In this document: positions 35,039-42,324 of the stretch, piece by piece | How the letters are laid out: the number at the start of each line of letters is the position of its first letter | Position numbering within the stretch: the first letter of the stretch is position 1 | NCBI GenBank assembly: GCA_900299145.1 | Contig: OMIN01000081.1 | Location: forward strand, 1 to 64,000 | Direction of reading: 5' to 3' | DNA from: Betaproteobacteria bacterium | GTDB lineage: Bacteria > Pseudomonadota > Gammaproteobacteria > Burkholderiales > SG8-41 | DNA: 64,000 nt | The notes under the pieces: generated by a model | The model's database searches: none | Seen by the model: only the letters and a program-made list of their open reading frames with translations | What the model was told of the DNA's origin: nothing | Made by a program: the position numbers and the translations under genes

Positions 35039-36205
35039 ATGATCGCTCCACGTATTTTCGTCGCCGTACTGCAACGTTGCACTTTAGCCGCCCTGTTGAT
35101 TTTTGCCGCACACGCCGGCGCACAGCCGCAACCCGCCGCCAAGCCCGCACCCGCGATCACGGTGGACGCGCGCGCCACCGCCACGGCGCAAGTCATGGCG
35201 GGCATACAGCCAGCGGCGGGCGACGCAGTCATCGACAGGCTGGTCGCCACCGAGGGCTGGAAGAATCACAAGACGGCGATGGAAGCGCAGTGGAAATCCG
35301 TCAGTACGCGCATCGGCGCCATTGAGAAATGGCGCGAACAGGAAGTCAAACTGAAAGACGTGGCGGGCCGCACGCTGCTCTATCCATTCAGCGGGCCGGA
35401 TTTCATCAACGCCTGGGCGCTGTATCCAAACCACGGCAAGTATGTGTTTTTCAGTCTGGAAAACCCCGGCCTGTTGCCGAACCTCGAAAAGATGGGGCCC
35501 AAGGAATTCGACGCCCTGCTGCGCGACGTGCGTAACGCATTTAACGAGATTATCCAGCGCAATTACTTCATCACGTCGTACATGGGCAAGCAGCTCACTA
35601 CGCCGCACCTCAAGGGCACGGTGCCGATCATGGCCACCATGATGGCGTTAAACAGCCTGCGTATTGCGAAGATCGAGCCGGTTGACCCGTTCCCCGAATT
35701 AACCAAGGCATTTGAAGAACCCAAGGCCAAGCGCCCGGGCAAAATCCTGCGCGGTGCGAAAATCACGTTCGTGTCCGCCGCCAACCGCGCGCACGAACTG
35801 ACCTACTACTCGCTGGACGCCACCGACAAGGCGCTGGTGCATTACCCCGAGTTCCTTGATCTCGTAGCCCGCAACAAGCCGGCCTCCGCGCTGGTGAAAT
35901 CCGCGTCGTATCTGCTGCACGACAACCAGTTCTCAAAAACCCGCGACATGATTCTCGCCACTGCGGACATTCTGGTGCAGGACGACACTGGCGTGCCCTA
36001 CCGTTACATCAAGCAGGCCAACTGGAACGTCAAACTTTTCGGCAAATACCACACGCCGATTCCGGCGATGCAATGGGGTCTGCAAACCGACCTGCGGCAG
36101 GCCTTTACCGACCCGGAAGTCGCCGCGCGCGGGCCACTGCCGTTCCCCTTCGGCTATCACTGGAAGGGCGCGGAGTCGGGGTTGATCCTCGCCACGCGGC
36201 CGTAA
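35039..36205 (+). CDS. secreted protein of unknown function
   Basis: 388 residues. Signal peptide MIAPRIFVAVLQRCTLAALL, cleavage near AGA-QPQPAAKP. A Pro/Ala linker is followed by a single large domain with TLLYPFSGPDFINAWALYPN, KYVFFSLENPGLLPNLEKMG, GKILRGAKITFVSAANRAHE and PRYIKQANWN-like YRYIKQANWNVKLFGKYHTP. I recall similar unannotated secreted proteins with a YPFSGPDF motif, but I cannot name the family. An alpha/beta-hydrolase gene starts 14 nt after its stop, so the two are probably co-expressed. Confidence 0.75.
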   Translation: MIAPRIFVAVLQRCTLAALLIFAAHAGAQPQPAAKPAPAITVDARATATAQVMAGIQPAAGDAVIDRLVATEGWKNHKTAMEAQWKSVSTRIGAIEKWREQEVKLKDVAGRTLLYPFSGPDFINAWALYPNHGKYVFFSLENPGLLPNLEKMGPKEFDALLRDVRNAFNEIIQRNYFITSYMGKQLTTPHLKGTVPIMATMMALNSLRIAKIEPVDPFPELTKAFEEPKAKRPGKILRGAKITFVSAANRAHELTYYSLDATDKALVHYPEFLDLVARNKPASALVKSASYLLHDNQFSKTRDMILATADILVQDDTGVPYRYIKQANWNVKLFGKYHTPIPAMQWGLQTDLRQAFTDPEVAARGPLPFPFGYHWKGAESGLILATRP

Positions 36206-36218
36206 CATCGCCGCTCCC

Positions 36219-37019
36219 GTGCCCCCGGCCATCCAGCGCCGTCGCTTTCAAACCAGCGACCGCGTTTTTCTTTCCACGATTGATTGCGGCCCTGCGGACG
36301 CCAAACTCACGCTGGCGTTTGTCCCTGGCTGGTGCATGCCGGCGTGGCTGTTTAATCCGCAGATTAACGCGTTAGGTCAACACCATCGCGTGATCGCGCT
36401 CGATCCGCGCGGGCAAGGTGAATCTGATGTGCCGGGTCACGGTTACAATTTCGAACGCCGCTCGCGTGACATTCACGAGTTGCTCGCGCCACATCGCAAT
36501 GTGCTGCTCATTGGCTGGTCACTCGGTGCGCTGGAGGTGCTCGAATATTCGCATCGTTTTGGCGAAGACAAGCTCGCCGGCCTGGTGCTGGTCGATAGCT
36601 CTGTTGGCGAGTTGCCCGTGCCGCCACCCGAAGGCCATTTCCTCGACGATCTGCGCACCGATCGCGACAAGGAACTCCACGACTTCGTGCACGCCATGTA
36701 CGCGAAACCGAGGCCGGAAAGCGAACAGGCCACGCTACTGCACGACGTCAAGCGCATGTCGCTCGACAACAGTATCGCGCTGCTGTCATCCGGCATTCCG
36801 CGTGAACACTGGAAGGAATGCGCATACGCTTTCACGAAGCGATTGCTTTATGCCGTTACGCCGCAGTTTGAAGCCCAGGCCGGCAACTTGCAGAAAAACC
36901 GGCCCGGCACACGCGTGGAATTATTTCGTGATGCCGGGCATGCGTTATTCGTTGACGAGCCCGAGCGCTTCAACGCGCTCGTTCTGGAATTTGCCTCGAC
37001 GCTGGCTACTCCAGCCTGA
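36219..37019 (+). CDS. alpha/beta-hydrolase
   Basis: 266 residues, the usual size. Oxyanion region FVPGWCMPAWLF, Asp-Pro-Arg-Gly-Gln-Gly strand ALDPRGQGESD, nucleophile elbow IGWSLGALEVLEY (Ser in GWSLG) and C-terminal FRDAGHALFVDEPERF with the catalytic His are all present. No signal peptide. GTG or ATG start near 36219. It is the second gene of a rightward pair with the secreted protein; a shared terminator lies between it and the convergent hydrolase downstream. Confidence 0.88.
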   Translation: MPPAIQRRRFQTSDRVFLSTIDCGPADAKLTLAFVPGWCMPAWLFNPQINALGQHHRVIALDPRGQGESDVPGHGYNFERRSRDIHELLAPHRNVLLIGWSLGALEVLEYSHRFGEDKLAGLVLVDSSVGELPVPPPEGHFLDDLRTDRDKELHDFVHAMYAKPRPESEQATLLHDVKRMSLDNSIALLSSGIPREHWKECAYAFTKRLLYAVTPQFEAQAGNLQKNRPGTRVELFRDAGHALFVDEPERFNALVLEFASTLATPA

Positions 37020-37026
37020 GACACGG

Positions 37027-37057
37027 AAAAATCGCCAGTGCAAGACTGGCGATTTTT
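37027..37057. terminator. bidirectional Rho-independent terminator
   Basis: AAAAATCGCCAGT and ACTGGCGATTTTT form a 13-bp stem around GCAAG. A-run before and T-run after make it usable from both sides, for the convergent hydrolase genes at 36219 (+) and 37083 (-). An AT19 copy starts directly at its right edge. Confidence 0.85.
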
Positions 37058-37075
37058 AATAAAAACAGATACTTG
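37058..37075 (+). repeat. AT19 repeat copy, CAGATACTTG core
   Basis: AATAAAAACAGATACTTG directly abuts the terminator between two convergent genes and ends 8 nt before the stop of the leftward one. No start codon is near, so this copy cannot act on translation initiation. Confidence 0.75.
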
Positions 37076-37082
37076 TGATCGA

Positions 37083-38312
37083 TCAAAAGTAAGCCTGCCC
37101 ACGCTTAATCGGCGGCGCCCAGTCGCAATTGCCCCACGGCCCGTCACCGTTTTCCTTCACATACGCGATGCGCCCCTTCCTGGAAAGCTTCAGCTTCTTG
37201 CTGAACAGTGCCTGCAGCCAGTCGAGGACATACTCGTGGCAATCCAGTCCGCCAAAGTTCGGCAGCCCCCACAGCGGGTGATACTGGTTTTCGATTACCC
37301 ACATTTCTTTCGGCACTTTCAGATCATCGAACGCTTCCACCGCGTCTTCGAGAGGGCATAACGGATCGAATTCGCCCGTCACCAAAAGCGTCGGGCATTT
37401 GATTTTGCCGAGATAGCCGCGCACGGTCATCGGCTTGGCGACTTCTTCATCGAATTTTTGTTCGTCGTCGTAGCCCGCCATGTACATGAACATTTGCTTG
37501 AAGCGCGGCGAGCTCTGCGTGAAGATGGTGTTGTTCGGATTAAAGCACGCAACCGAACTCACCACGGCTGCAGCGCGATGATCGTAACTCGAAAGCCGGA
37601 GTGACCAATAACTGCCCATGCTGATGCCGTAGATGGCGATTTTGTTCTTATCGACCTCCTTGCGCTTTTGCAGATAGCTGATGACCGCCGCGCCCGCGCG
37701 TTCGTAATTCAAACCCACCGAGCGGATTTTCTGCAGATTCGAATTGCCCTGACCGGGGCCATCCATCGCCAGCACGTGGAAGCCGCGCGCCAGCGCAATG
37801 TTGTGGCTCACCTTGGGAAACACTTCCTTGGTCTGATCCATGCCCGGCACATAGATCACACACGGCGCCTTTTGCCTGCCCGGCAGCAAATGCAGCAGAC
37901 AGGAAATCGTGGTGCCATTGTCGAACGGCACTTCCACACGCTCCACCGGATATTCGGCAAGCCTCGAGCGGCGATCCACCATCTCCGAAAGCTTCTTGTA
38001 GAGATACTTTTTGACCGGATGATTGTCGAAAAAAATCGGATGCTGCGCCATGCGATAGGCCTCGACCGCGTGATCGTAATGCGCCACCGCAGTCGCCTTG
38101 GCCCCCCGGGCTTCGGCACGTTTCGCCAGTGCCTCGTGGCGCTCACCCGCCTCGCGCCACACCTTGGGCAGCATGCGGTAGTTGCGTGCGCGCTTGCCCG
38201 AGGGCACTTCGATGTCATCGCGCTCGAAGTTTTGCACGCGGCCGCGCATATTCAGCGCCAAATCCAGCATCCATTGCTGGTTGTCGCGCTCGGTTCTCAA
38301 TTTGCGAATCAT
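37083..38312 (-). CDS. alpha/beta-hydrolase, dienelactone-hydrolase-like with N-terminal helical cap
   Basis: 409 residues from ATG 38312, preceded by GGAGGAAATCACC. The first 140 residues are helical and charged; the hydrolase domain follows with APCVIYVPGMDQTKEVFP, MDGPGQGNSN, nucleophile elbow YGISMGSYWSLRLS, TLLVTGEFDPLCPLEDAVEA and NQYHPLWG. This two-part layout resembles the family of 2,6-dihydroxypseudooxynicotine hydrolase and FrsA, which cleave C-C or ester bonds. The substrate is unknown. It stands alone, convergent with the preceding hydrolase and divergent from a Bug gene. Confidence 0.85.
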   Translation of the reverse strand: MIRKLRTERDNQQWMLDLALNMRGRVQNFERDDIEVPSGKRARNYRMLPKVWREAGERHEALAKRAEARGAKATAVAHYDHAVEAYRMAQHPIFFDNHPVKKYLYKKLSEMVDRRSRLAEYPVERVEVPFDNGTTISCLLHLLPGRQKAPCVIYVPGMDQTKEVFPKVSHNIALARGFHVLAMDGPGQGNSNLQKIRSVGLNYERAGAAVISYLQKRKEVDKNKIAIYGISMGSYWSLRLSSYDHRAAAVVSSVACFNPNNTIFTQSSPRFKQMFMYMAGYDDEQKFDEEVAKPMTVRGYLGKIKCPTLLVTGEFDPLCPLEDAVEAFDDLKVPKEMWVIENQYHPLWGLPNFGGLDCHEYVLDWLQALFSKKLKLSRKGRIAYVKENGDGPWGNCDWAPPIKRGQAYF

Positions 38313-38422
38313 GGTGATTTCCTCCAGGCTTTTTATGATTTCTGGACGAATCATTCTACACGCGTCATCACGGGGGATTGTAGGTAAAATGCCAGTCAGT
38401 CCCCTACCCTTGGAGAGCATCG

Positions 38423-39394
38423 GTGAAGTTGCGTATCTGTCTTGCCACCCTGACCTCTATGTTCGCATTGGGCGCGCTGACCACGCAGGCGCAGGAATAC
38501 CCCGCCAAGACCGTGCGGCTCATCGTGCCGTGGGCTGCGGGAGGCTCGACGGATTCTGTCGGGCGCATTCTGGGCCAAAAGCTTGCCGAGCAAACAGGCC
38601 AGCAATGGATCGTCGATAATCGCGGCGGTGCCACGGGTACCATCGGTCACGCGCTGGCGTCCAAGTCGCCGTCCGACGGTTACACACTGTTGCTGGGCAC
38701 CAACAGCACGTTTGCCATCGCGCCGCACCTCTACAAGAACATTCAGTACAACAATGAAACGGCATTCGCGCCGATTTCGCTGGTGGCGGTGAACCCGCAG
38801 ATTCTCACTTCGCACGCCTCACTGCCGGTCAGAAATGCACGCGAACTGATCGCGCTGGCGAAGGCACAGCCGGGGCAAATCGCTTTTTCCAGCGCGGGCG
38901 TGGGAGCGACCAGCCACATGGCCACGGAGCTTTTCATGAACATGGCCGGCATCAAGATGAGTCATGTGCCCTACAAAGGCGGCGGTCCGTCGTTCCAGGC
39001 GCTGTTGAGCGGCGAAACGGCGCTGTCTTTCGTGGATGCCATCACTGTCGCGCCGCATGCAAAAACCGGCCGCGTGCGCGCACTTGCCACCAGCACGCTA
39101 AAGCGCACACCACTCATGCCGGAGATACCCACGGTGCATGAATCCGGCCTGCCCAATTTTGAATCGGTCACGTCCTTCGGCCTCTTCGCGCCGGCGGGTA
39201 CCCCACGTGACATACTCGCCAGGGTGAACCGCGAGACCGTACGTGCACTGGGCGCCACCGATGTACGTGAGAAACTCAAGGCACAGGGCGTCGACCCGGT
39301 GGGCAGCACGCCCGAGGAGTTGACGGCGCATCAGAAGCAGGAAACCGCCAAGTGGGGCAAGGTGATCCGCGAGCAGGGTATCAAATTCGAATAG
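38423..39394 (+). CDS. Bug/TctC-type periplasmic solute receptor
   Basis: 323 residues from GTG 38423; GGAGAG lies about 7 nt upstream. Signal peptide MKLRICLATLTSMFALGALT, cleavage after TQA. Core: YPAKTVRLIVPWAAGGSTDS (AAGGSTD), DNRGGATGTIGHALASK, MSHVPYKGGGPSFQALLSGE, PTVHESGLPNFESVTSFGLF. It is followed 46 nt later by a class I aminotransferase and then an Old Yellow Enzyme gene on the same strand, so the ligand might be an amino or keto acid; this is a guess from order alone. Confidence 0.9.
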   Translation: MKLRICLATLTSMFALGALTTQAQEYPAKTVRLIVPWAAGGSTDSVGRILGQKLAEQTGQQWIVDNRGGATGTIGHALASKSPSDGYTLLLGTNSTFAIAPHLYKNIQYNNETAFAPISLVAVNPQILTSHASLPVRNARELIALAKAQPGQIAFSSAGVGATSHMATELFMNMAGIKMSHVPYKGGGPSFQALLSGETALSFVDAITVAPHAKTGRVRALATSTLKRTPLMPEIPTVHESGLPNFESVTSFGLFAPAGTPRDILARVNRETVRALGATDVREKLKAQGVDPVGSTPEELTAHQKQETAKWGKVIREQGIKFE

Positions 39395-39440
39395 TAGCCG
39401 GTGTTTTCCGGCGCATAACCATTCTAAACAGGGAATCGAA

Positions 39441-40640
39441 ATGGGCTTTTACGCAGAGCGGCTCGGCCGCATCAAGCTGTCTCCCAGCACCGCCGCCACC
39501 ATGCGCGCACGTGAACTGCGCGCGCAGGGCAAGGACATCATCGCGCTCACCATCGGCCAGCCGGATTTCAACACGCCGGAGCACGTGAAAAAGGGGGTGA
39601 TGGCAGCACTCGCACGCAACGAAACCAAATACCCCCCCATCGATGGCATCCCGGAATTGCGTGAGGCGGCGGCACGCAAGTTCCAGCGCGAGAACGCTTT
39701 GAAGTACGAGCCCGATCAGGTGATGGTCGGCACCGGCAGCAAGCAGATTATTTTTAACGCGATGCTCGCCACCATCGGGCCTGGCGACGAAGCCATCATC
39801 CCCGCGCCGTACTGGATTTCGTATCTGGACATGGTGCTGGTGGCCGACGGCACGCCGGTGGAAGTGCCGTGCACCGCCGAGTCGGGCTTCAAAATCACGC
39901 CCGCACAGCTCGAAGCCGCGATTACGCCGCGCACCAAGTGGCTGTTTATCAACTCACCCAACAATCCCACCGGGGCGGTTTACTCGCGCGCCGAACTGCG
40001 CGGGCTGGCCGATGTGCTATTGAAGCACCCGCAGGTGTGGATACTGACGGATGACGTGTACGAGCATCTGCGGTTTGACGGCCTTGAATTTGCCACCATC
40101 GCGCAGGTGGAGCCCAGGCTCTATGACCGCACGCTGACGGTGAACGGTGTTTCCAAGGCGTATGCGATGACAGGCTTCCGGCTGGGATATGCCGCGGGCC
40201 CGAAGGAACTCATCAAGAATATCGTCAAGCTGCAGTCGCAAAGCACCGCAGGGGTGAGTTCAATCAGCCAGTGGGCGGCGGTCGAAGCGCTCAATGGTCC
40301 GCAGGAATTCATACCCCAGTACGCCGCAGAGTACCAGGCACGGCGTGACCGCGTGCTGGAAATGTTCAAGGACATTCCCGGTCTGCAACCAAACTACCCT
40401 GAAGGCGCGTTTTATCTCTTCGTGCGCTGCGGTGATTTGTTCGGCAAGAAAACGCCCGCGGGCAAGGTGCTGACCAACGAAGCGGATGTGGTGCTGTACC
40501 TGATGGACAACGGCGTGGCCGTGGTGCTGGGTGCGGCGTATGGCATGTCACCCTATTTCAGAATGTCCATTGCCACAGAGCTGGAACGGCTGGAAGAAGC
40601 GTGCCGGCGCATGCAGAAAGCGGTCGCCGAATTGAAGTAA
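39441..40640 (+). CDS. class I/II pyridoxal-phosphate aminotransferase
   Basis: 399 residues. PLP-fold motifs: LTIGQPDFNTPEHV, FINSPNNPTGAVYSRAEL (NNPTG loop), the Schiff-base lysine in VNGVSKAYAMTGFRLGY, and FRMSIATELERLEEAC with the substrate-carboxylate arginine. It is most like aspartate/aromatic aminotransferases of the AspC-like I-gamma group. It would transfer an amino group to a 2-oxo acid in the cytoplasm. AGGGAA precedes the ATG. The Old Yellow Enzyme gene starts 8 nt after its stop. Confidence 0.92.
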   Translation: MGFYAERLGRIKLSPSTAATMRARELRAQGKDIIALTIGQPDFNTPEHVKKGVMAALARNETKYPPIDGIPELREAAARKFQRENALKYEPDQVMVGTGSKQIIFNAMLATIGPGDEAIIPAPYWISYLDMVLVADGTPVEVPCTAESGFKITPAQLEAAITPRTKWLFINSPNNPTGAVYSRAELRGLADVLLKHPQVWILTDDVYEHLRFDGLEFATIAQVEPRLYDRTLTVNGVSKAYAMTGFRLGYAAGPKELIKNIVKLQSQSTAGVSSISQWAAVEALNGPQEFIPQYAAEYQARRDRVLEMFKDIPGLQPNYPEGAFYLFVRCGDLFGKKTPAGKVLTNEADVVLYLMDNGVAVVLGAAYGMSPYFRMSIATELERLEEACRRMQKAVAELK

Positions 40641-40648
40641 CCGATGTA

Positions 40649-41791
40649 ATGACGCAACCGCTACTCTTCACACCGATCAAGGTTGCTGGCGTTACCGCGC
40701 GTAACCGCATTGTTGTCTCGCCGATGTGCCAATACTCGTCCGACGAGGGCGGGCCGAACGACTGGCATCTGGTGCATCTGGGAAAGTTCGCTTTGGGCGG
40801 CGCCGCCATTGTGTTTTGCGAAGAAACCGCCGTGGAAATGCGCGCACGCAAAACCCATGGTTGTGCGGGCATCTACAATGGCAAGCATGTGCCCATGTAC
40901 CGGCGCATCACTGAATTTATCAATAAAAACAATAGCTTGCCTGCGATGCAAATCGGTCACTCGGGGCGTAAAGCTGCTTGCGGCCCGCCGTGGACCAACT
41001 TCAAGCCGCTGACAGAAAGCGACGCGCAAGATGGCCGTGCGCCGTGGCAGGGTGTCGCGCCCAGTGCCATCAAACACCGCGAAGACGCCGCGGTGCCGCA
41101 TGAGCTGTCGACGTCAGAGATCAAGGAAGTTATCAACGCCTGGCGCGAGGCCGCGCTGCGCACGCTGGATGCCGGCTTTGAGATGGTCGAAATTCACGGT
41201 GCACATGGCTACCTGATTCATCAGTTTCTGTCGCCGCTGGCAAACAGACGCACCGATGCCTACGGCGGCGATCTGCAAGGACGCATGCGTTTCGCGCTCG
41301 AGCTCACCGAAGCCGTGCGTGCCGCGTGGCCGAAGGAAAAGCCGCTGTGGTTTCGCGTCTCGGCGGTCGATGCTGCGAATGGCAGTGAGGACGGCGCGTG
41401 GGCCATGGACGACACCGTGGCGCTCGCGCGTGAACTCAAGGCGCGCGGCGTCGATGTGATTTCGTGTTCTTCGGGCGGCATCAACGGGCCACTGAACATG
41501 GCCATCGTGCCGCGCACGCCGGGCTACCAGGTACCGTACGCCGAACGCGTGCGGCACGAAGCCGGAATCGCAACCTGCGCAGTGGGCCTCATCACCGAAG
41601 CAGATCACGCCGAAGCCATTTTGCAAAAGGGACAAGCCGATTTCATCGCCATGGCGCGCGAGTTTCTCTATAACCCGAATTGGCCCGTGCATGCGGCCAA
41701 GCAACTTGGCGTGACGGAGTACCTGGATTTGTTGCCGGACGAGTACGCGTGGTGGCTGAAGCGGCGGGAGAAGATACGGGAAATATCGTGA
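40649..41791 (+). CDS. NADH:flavin oxidoreductase, Old Yellow Enzyme family (YqjM-like)
   Basis: 380 residues from ATG 40649. FMN-barrel motifs: FTPIKVAGVTARNRIVVSPM with CQYSSDEG (the redox-tuning Cys of the YqjM group), MQIGHSGRKA, EIHGAHGYLIHQFLSPLANR with the substrate-binding His pair, and DFIAMAREFLYNP. It reduces activated C=C bonds with NAD(P)H. It is co-directional with the aminotransferase. A stretch at 40922-40939 looks like an AT19 copy but is internal coding sequence (NKNNSL). Confidence 0.92.
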   Translation: MTQPLLFTPIKVAGVTARNRIVVSPMCQYSSDEGGPNDWHLVHLGKFALGGAAIVFCEETAVEMRARKTHGCAGIYNGKHVPMYRRITEFINKNNSLPAMQIGHSGRKAACGPPWTNFKPLTESDAQDGRAPWQGVAPSAIKHREDAAVPHELSTSEIKEVINAWREAALRTLDAGFEMVEIHGAHGYLIHQFLSPLANRRTDAYGGDLQGRMRFALELTEAVRAAWPKEKPLWFRVSAVDAANGSEDGAWAMDDTVALARELKARGVDVISCSSGGINGPLNMAIVPRTPGYQVPYAERVRHEAGIATCAVGLITEADHAEAILQKGQADFIAMAREFLYNPNWPVHAAKQLGVTEYLDLLPDEYAWWLKRREKIREIS

Positions 41792-41798
41792 AATATAC

Positions 41799-41817
41799 AA
41801 TTAAAACAAATAGTTAT
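41799..41817 (+). repeat. AT19 repeat copy, CAAATAGTTA core
   Basis: AATTAAAACAAATAGTTAT starts 7 nt after the Old Yellow Enzyme stop codon, and a hairpin repeat follows 31 nt later. Confidence 0.75.
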
Positions 41818-41848
41818 CCAAAGCCCCCCCAATCATTCCCTCGCCGTC

Positions 41849-41868
41849 GTTCCGGCGAAGGCCGGAAC
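41849..41868. repeat. hairpin repeat, GTTCCGGC type
   Basis: GTTCCGGC-GAAG-GCCGGAAC, an 8-bp perfect stem. It lies 10 nt before the GIY-YIG gene start. Five hairpins of this class occur within 2.8 kb here. Confidence 0.65.
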
Positions 41869-41877
41869 CCATCAACG

Positions 41878-42153
41878 ATGCAGTCCTGTGTATACATTCT
41901 GGCAAGCAAGCGAAACGGCACGCTATACATTGGCGTAACGTCTGATCTTGTAAAGCGAGTGTGGGAACACAAAAACGATTTCGTTGATGGGTTTACCAAA
42001 CAACATGGCGTGCATATGCTGGTTTGGTATGAGGTGCACGAATCGATGGGGTCGGCCATTTCGCGTGAGAAGGCGTGGCAGCGTGCATGGAAATTGGAGT
42101 TGATCGAGAAATCGAATCCAGGGCGGGATGATTTGTACGAACAACTGATTTGA
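41878..42153 (+). CDS. small GIY-YIG nuclease-like protein
   Basis: 91 residues. YILASKRNGTLYIGVTSDL is the GIY-YIG core (here VYI/YIG), followed by the Arg and the EHKNDFVDGFTKQHGVHMLV region and a downstream Glu in ISREKAWQRAWKLELIEKSN. It belongs to the small stand-alone GIY-YIG family (UPF0213/YhbQ-like), whose members are often duplicated and dispersed among proteobacteria with no known target. It is flanked on both sides by hairpin repeats, a frequent setting for this family. ATG at 41878. Confidence 0.9.
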   Translation: MQSCVYILASKRNGTLYIGVTSDLVKRVWEHKNDFVDGFTKQHGVHMLVWYEVHESMGSAISREKAWQRAWKLELIEKSNPGRDDLYEQLI

Positions 42154-42175
42154 TTTAACACTTGTTACGAACTGG

Positions 42176-42195
42176 ATTCCAGCTTTCGCTGGAAT
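42176..42195. repeat. hairpin repeat, ATTCCAGC type
   Basis: ATTCCAGC-TTTC-GCTGGAAT, 8-bp perfect stem, flanked by GG and GACG. It lies 22 nt after the GIY-YIG stop. Confidence 0.7.
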
Positions 42196-42255
42196 GACGA
42201 AGTGGTTGTTCGATGGCATCTGCAAAATGCACGATGGCTGCAGACGATCATCGTC

Positions 42256-42275
42256 GTCCCAGCGAAAGCTGGGAC
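42256..42275. repeat. hairpin repeat, GTCCCAGC type
   Basis: GTCCCAGC-GAAA-GCTGGGAC, 8-bp perfect stem with a GAAA loop, 49 nt before the hydantoinase A gene. The arms differ from the 42176 copy by compensatory changes that keep the stem. Confidence 0.7.
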
Positions 42276-42324
42276 CCAGGTCGTAATTCGCGATAGCCGT
42301 ATAGTTTTTTGAAACGGGAACAAA

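Noticed and set aside
40922-40939. Further AT19 copy AATAAAAACAATAGCTTG
   Set aside because: It lies deep inside the Old Yellow Enzyme gene, encodes conserved-looking sequence and lacks one base in the core, so chance similarity is the better explanation.
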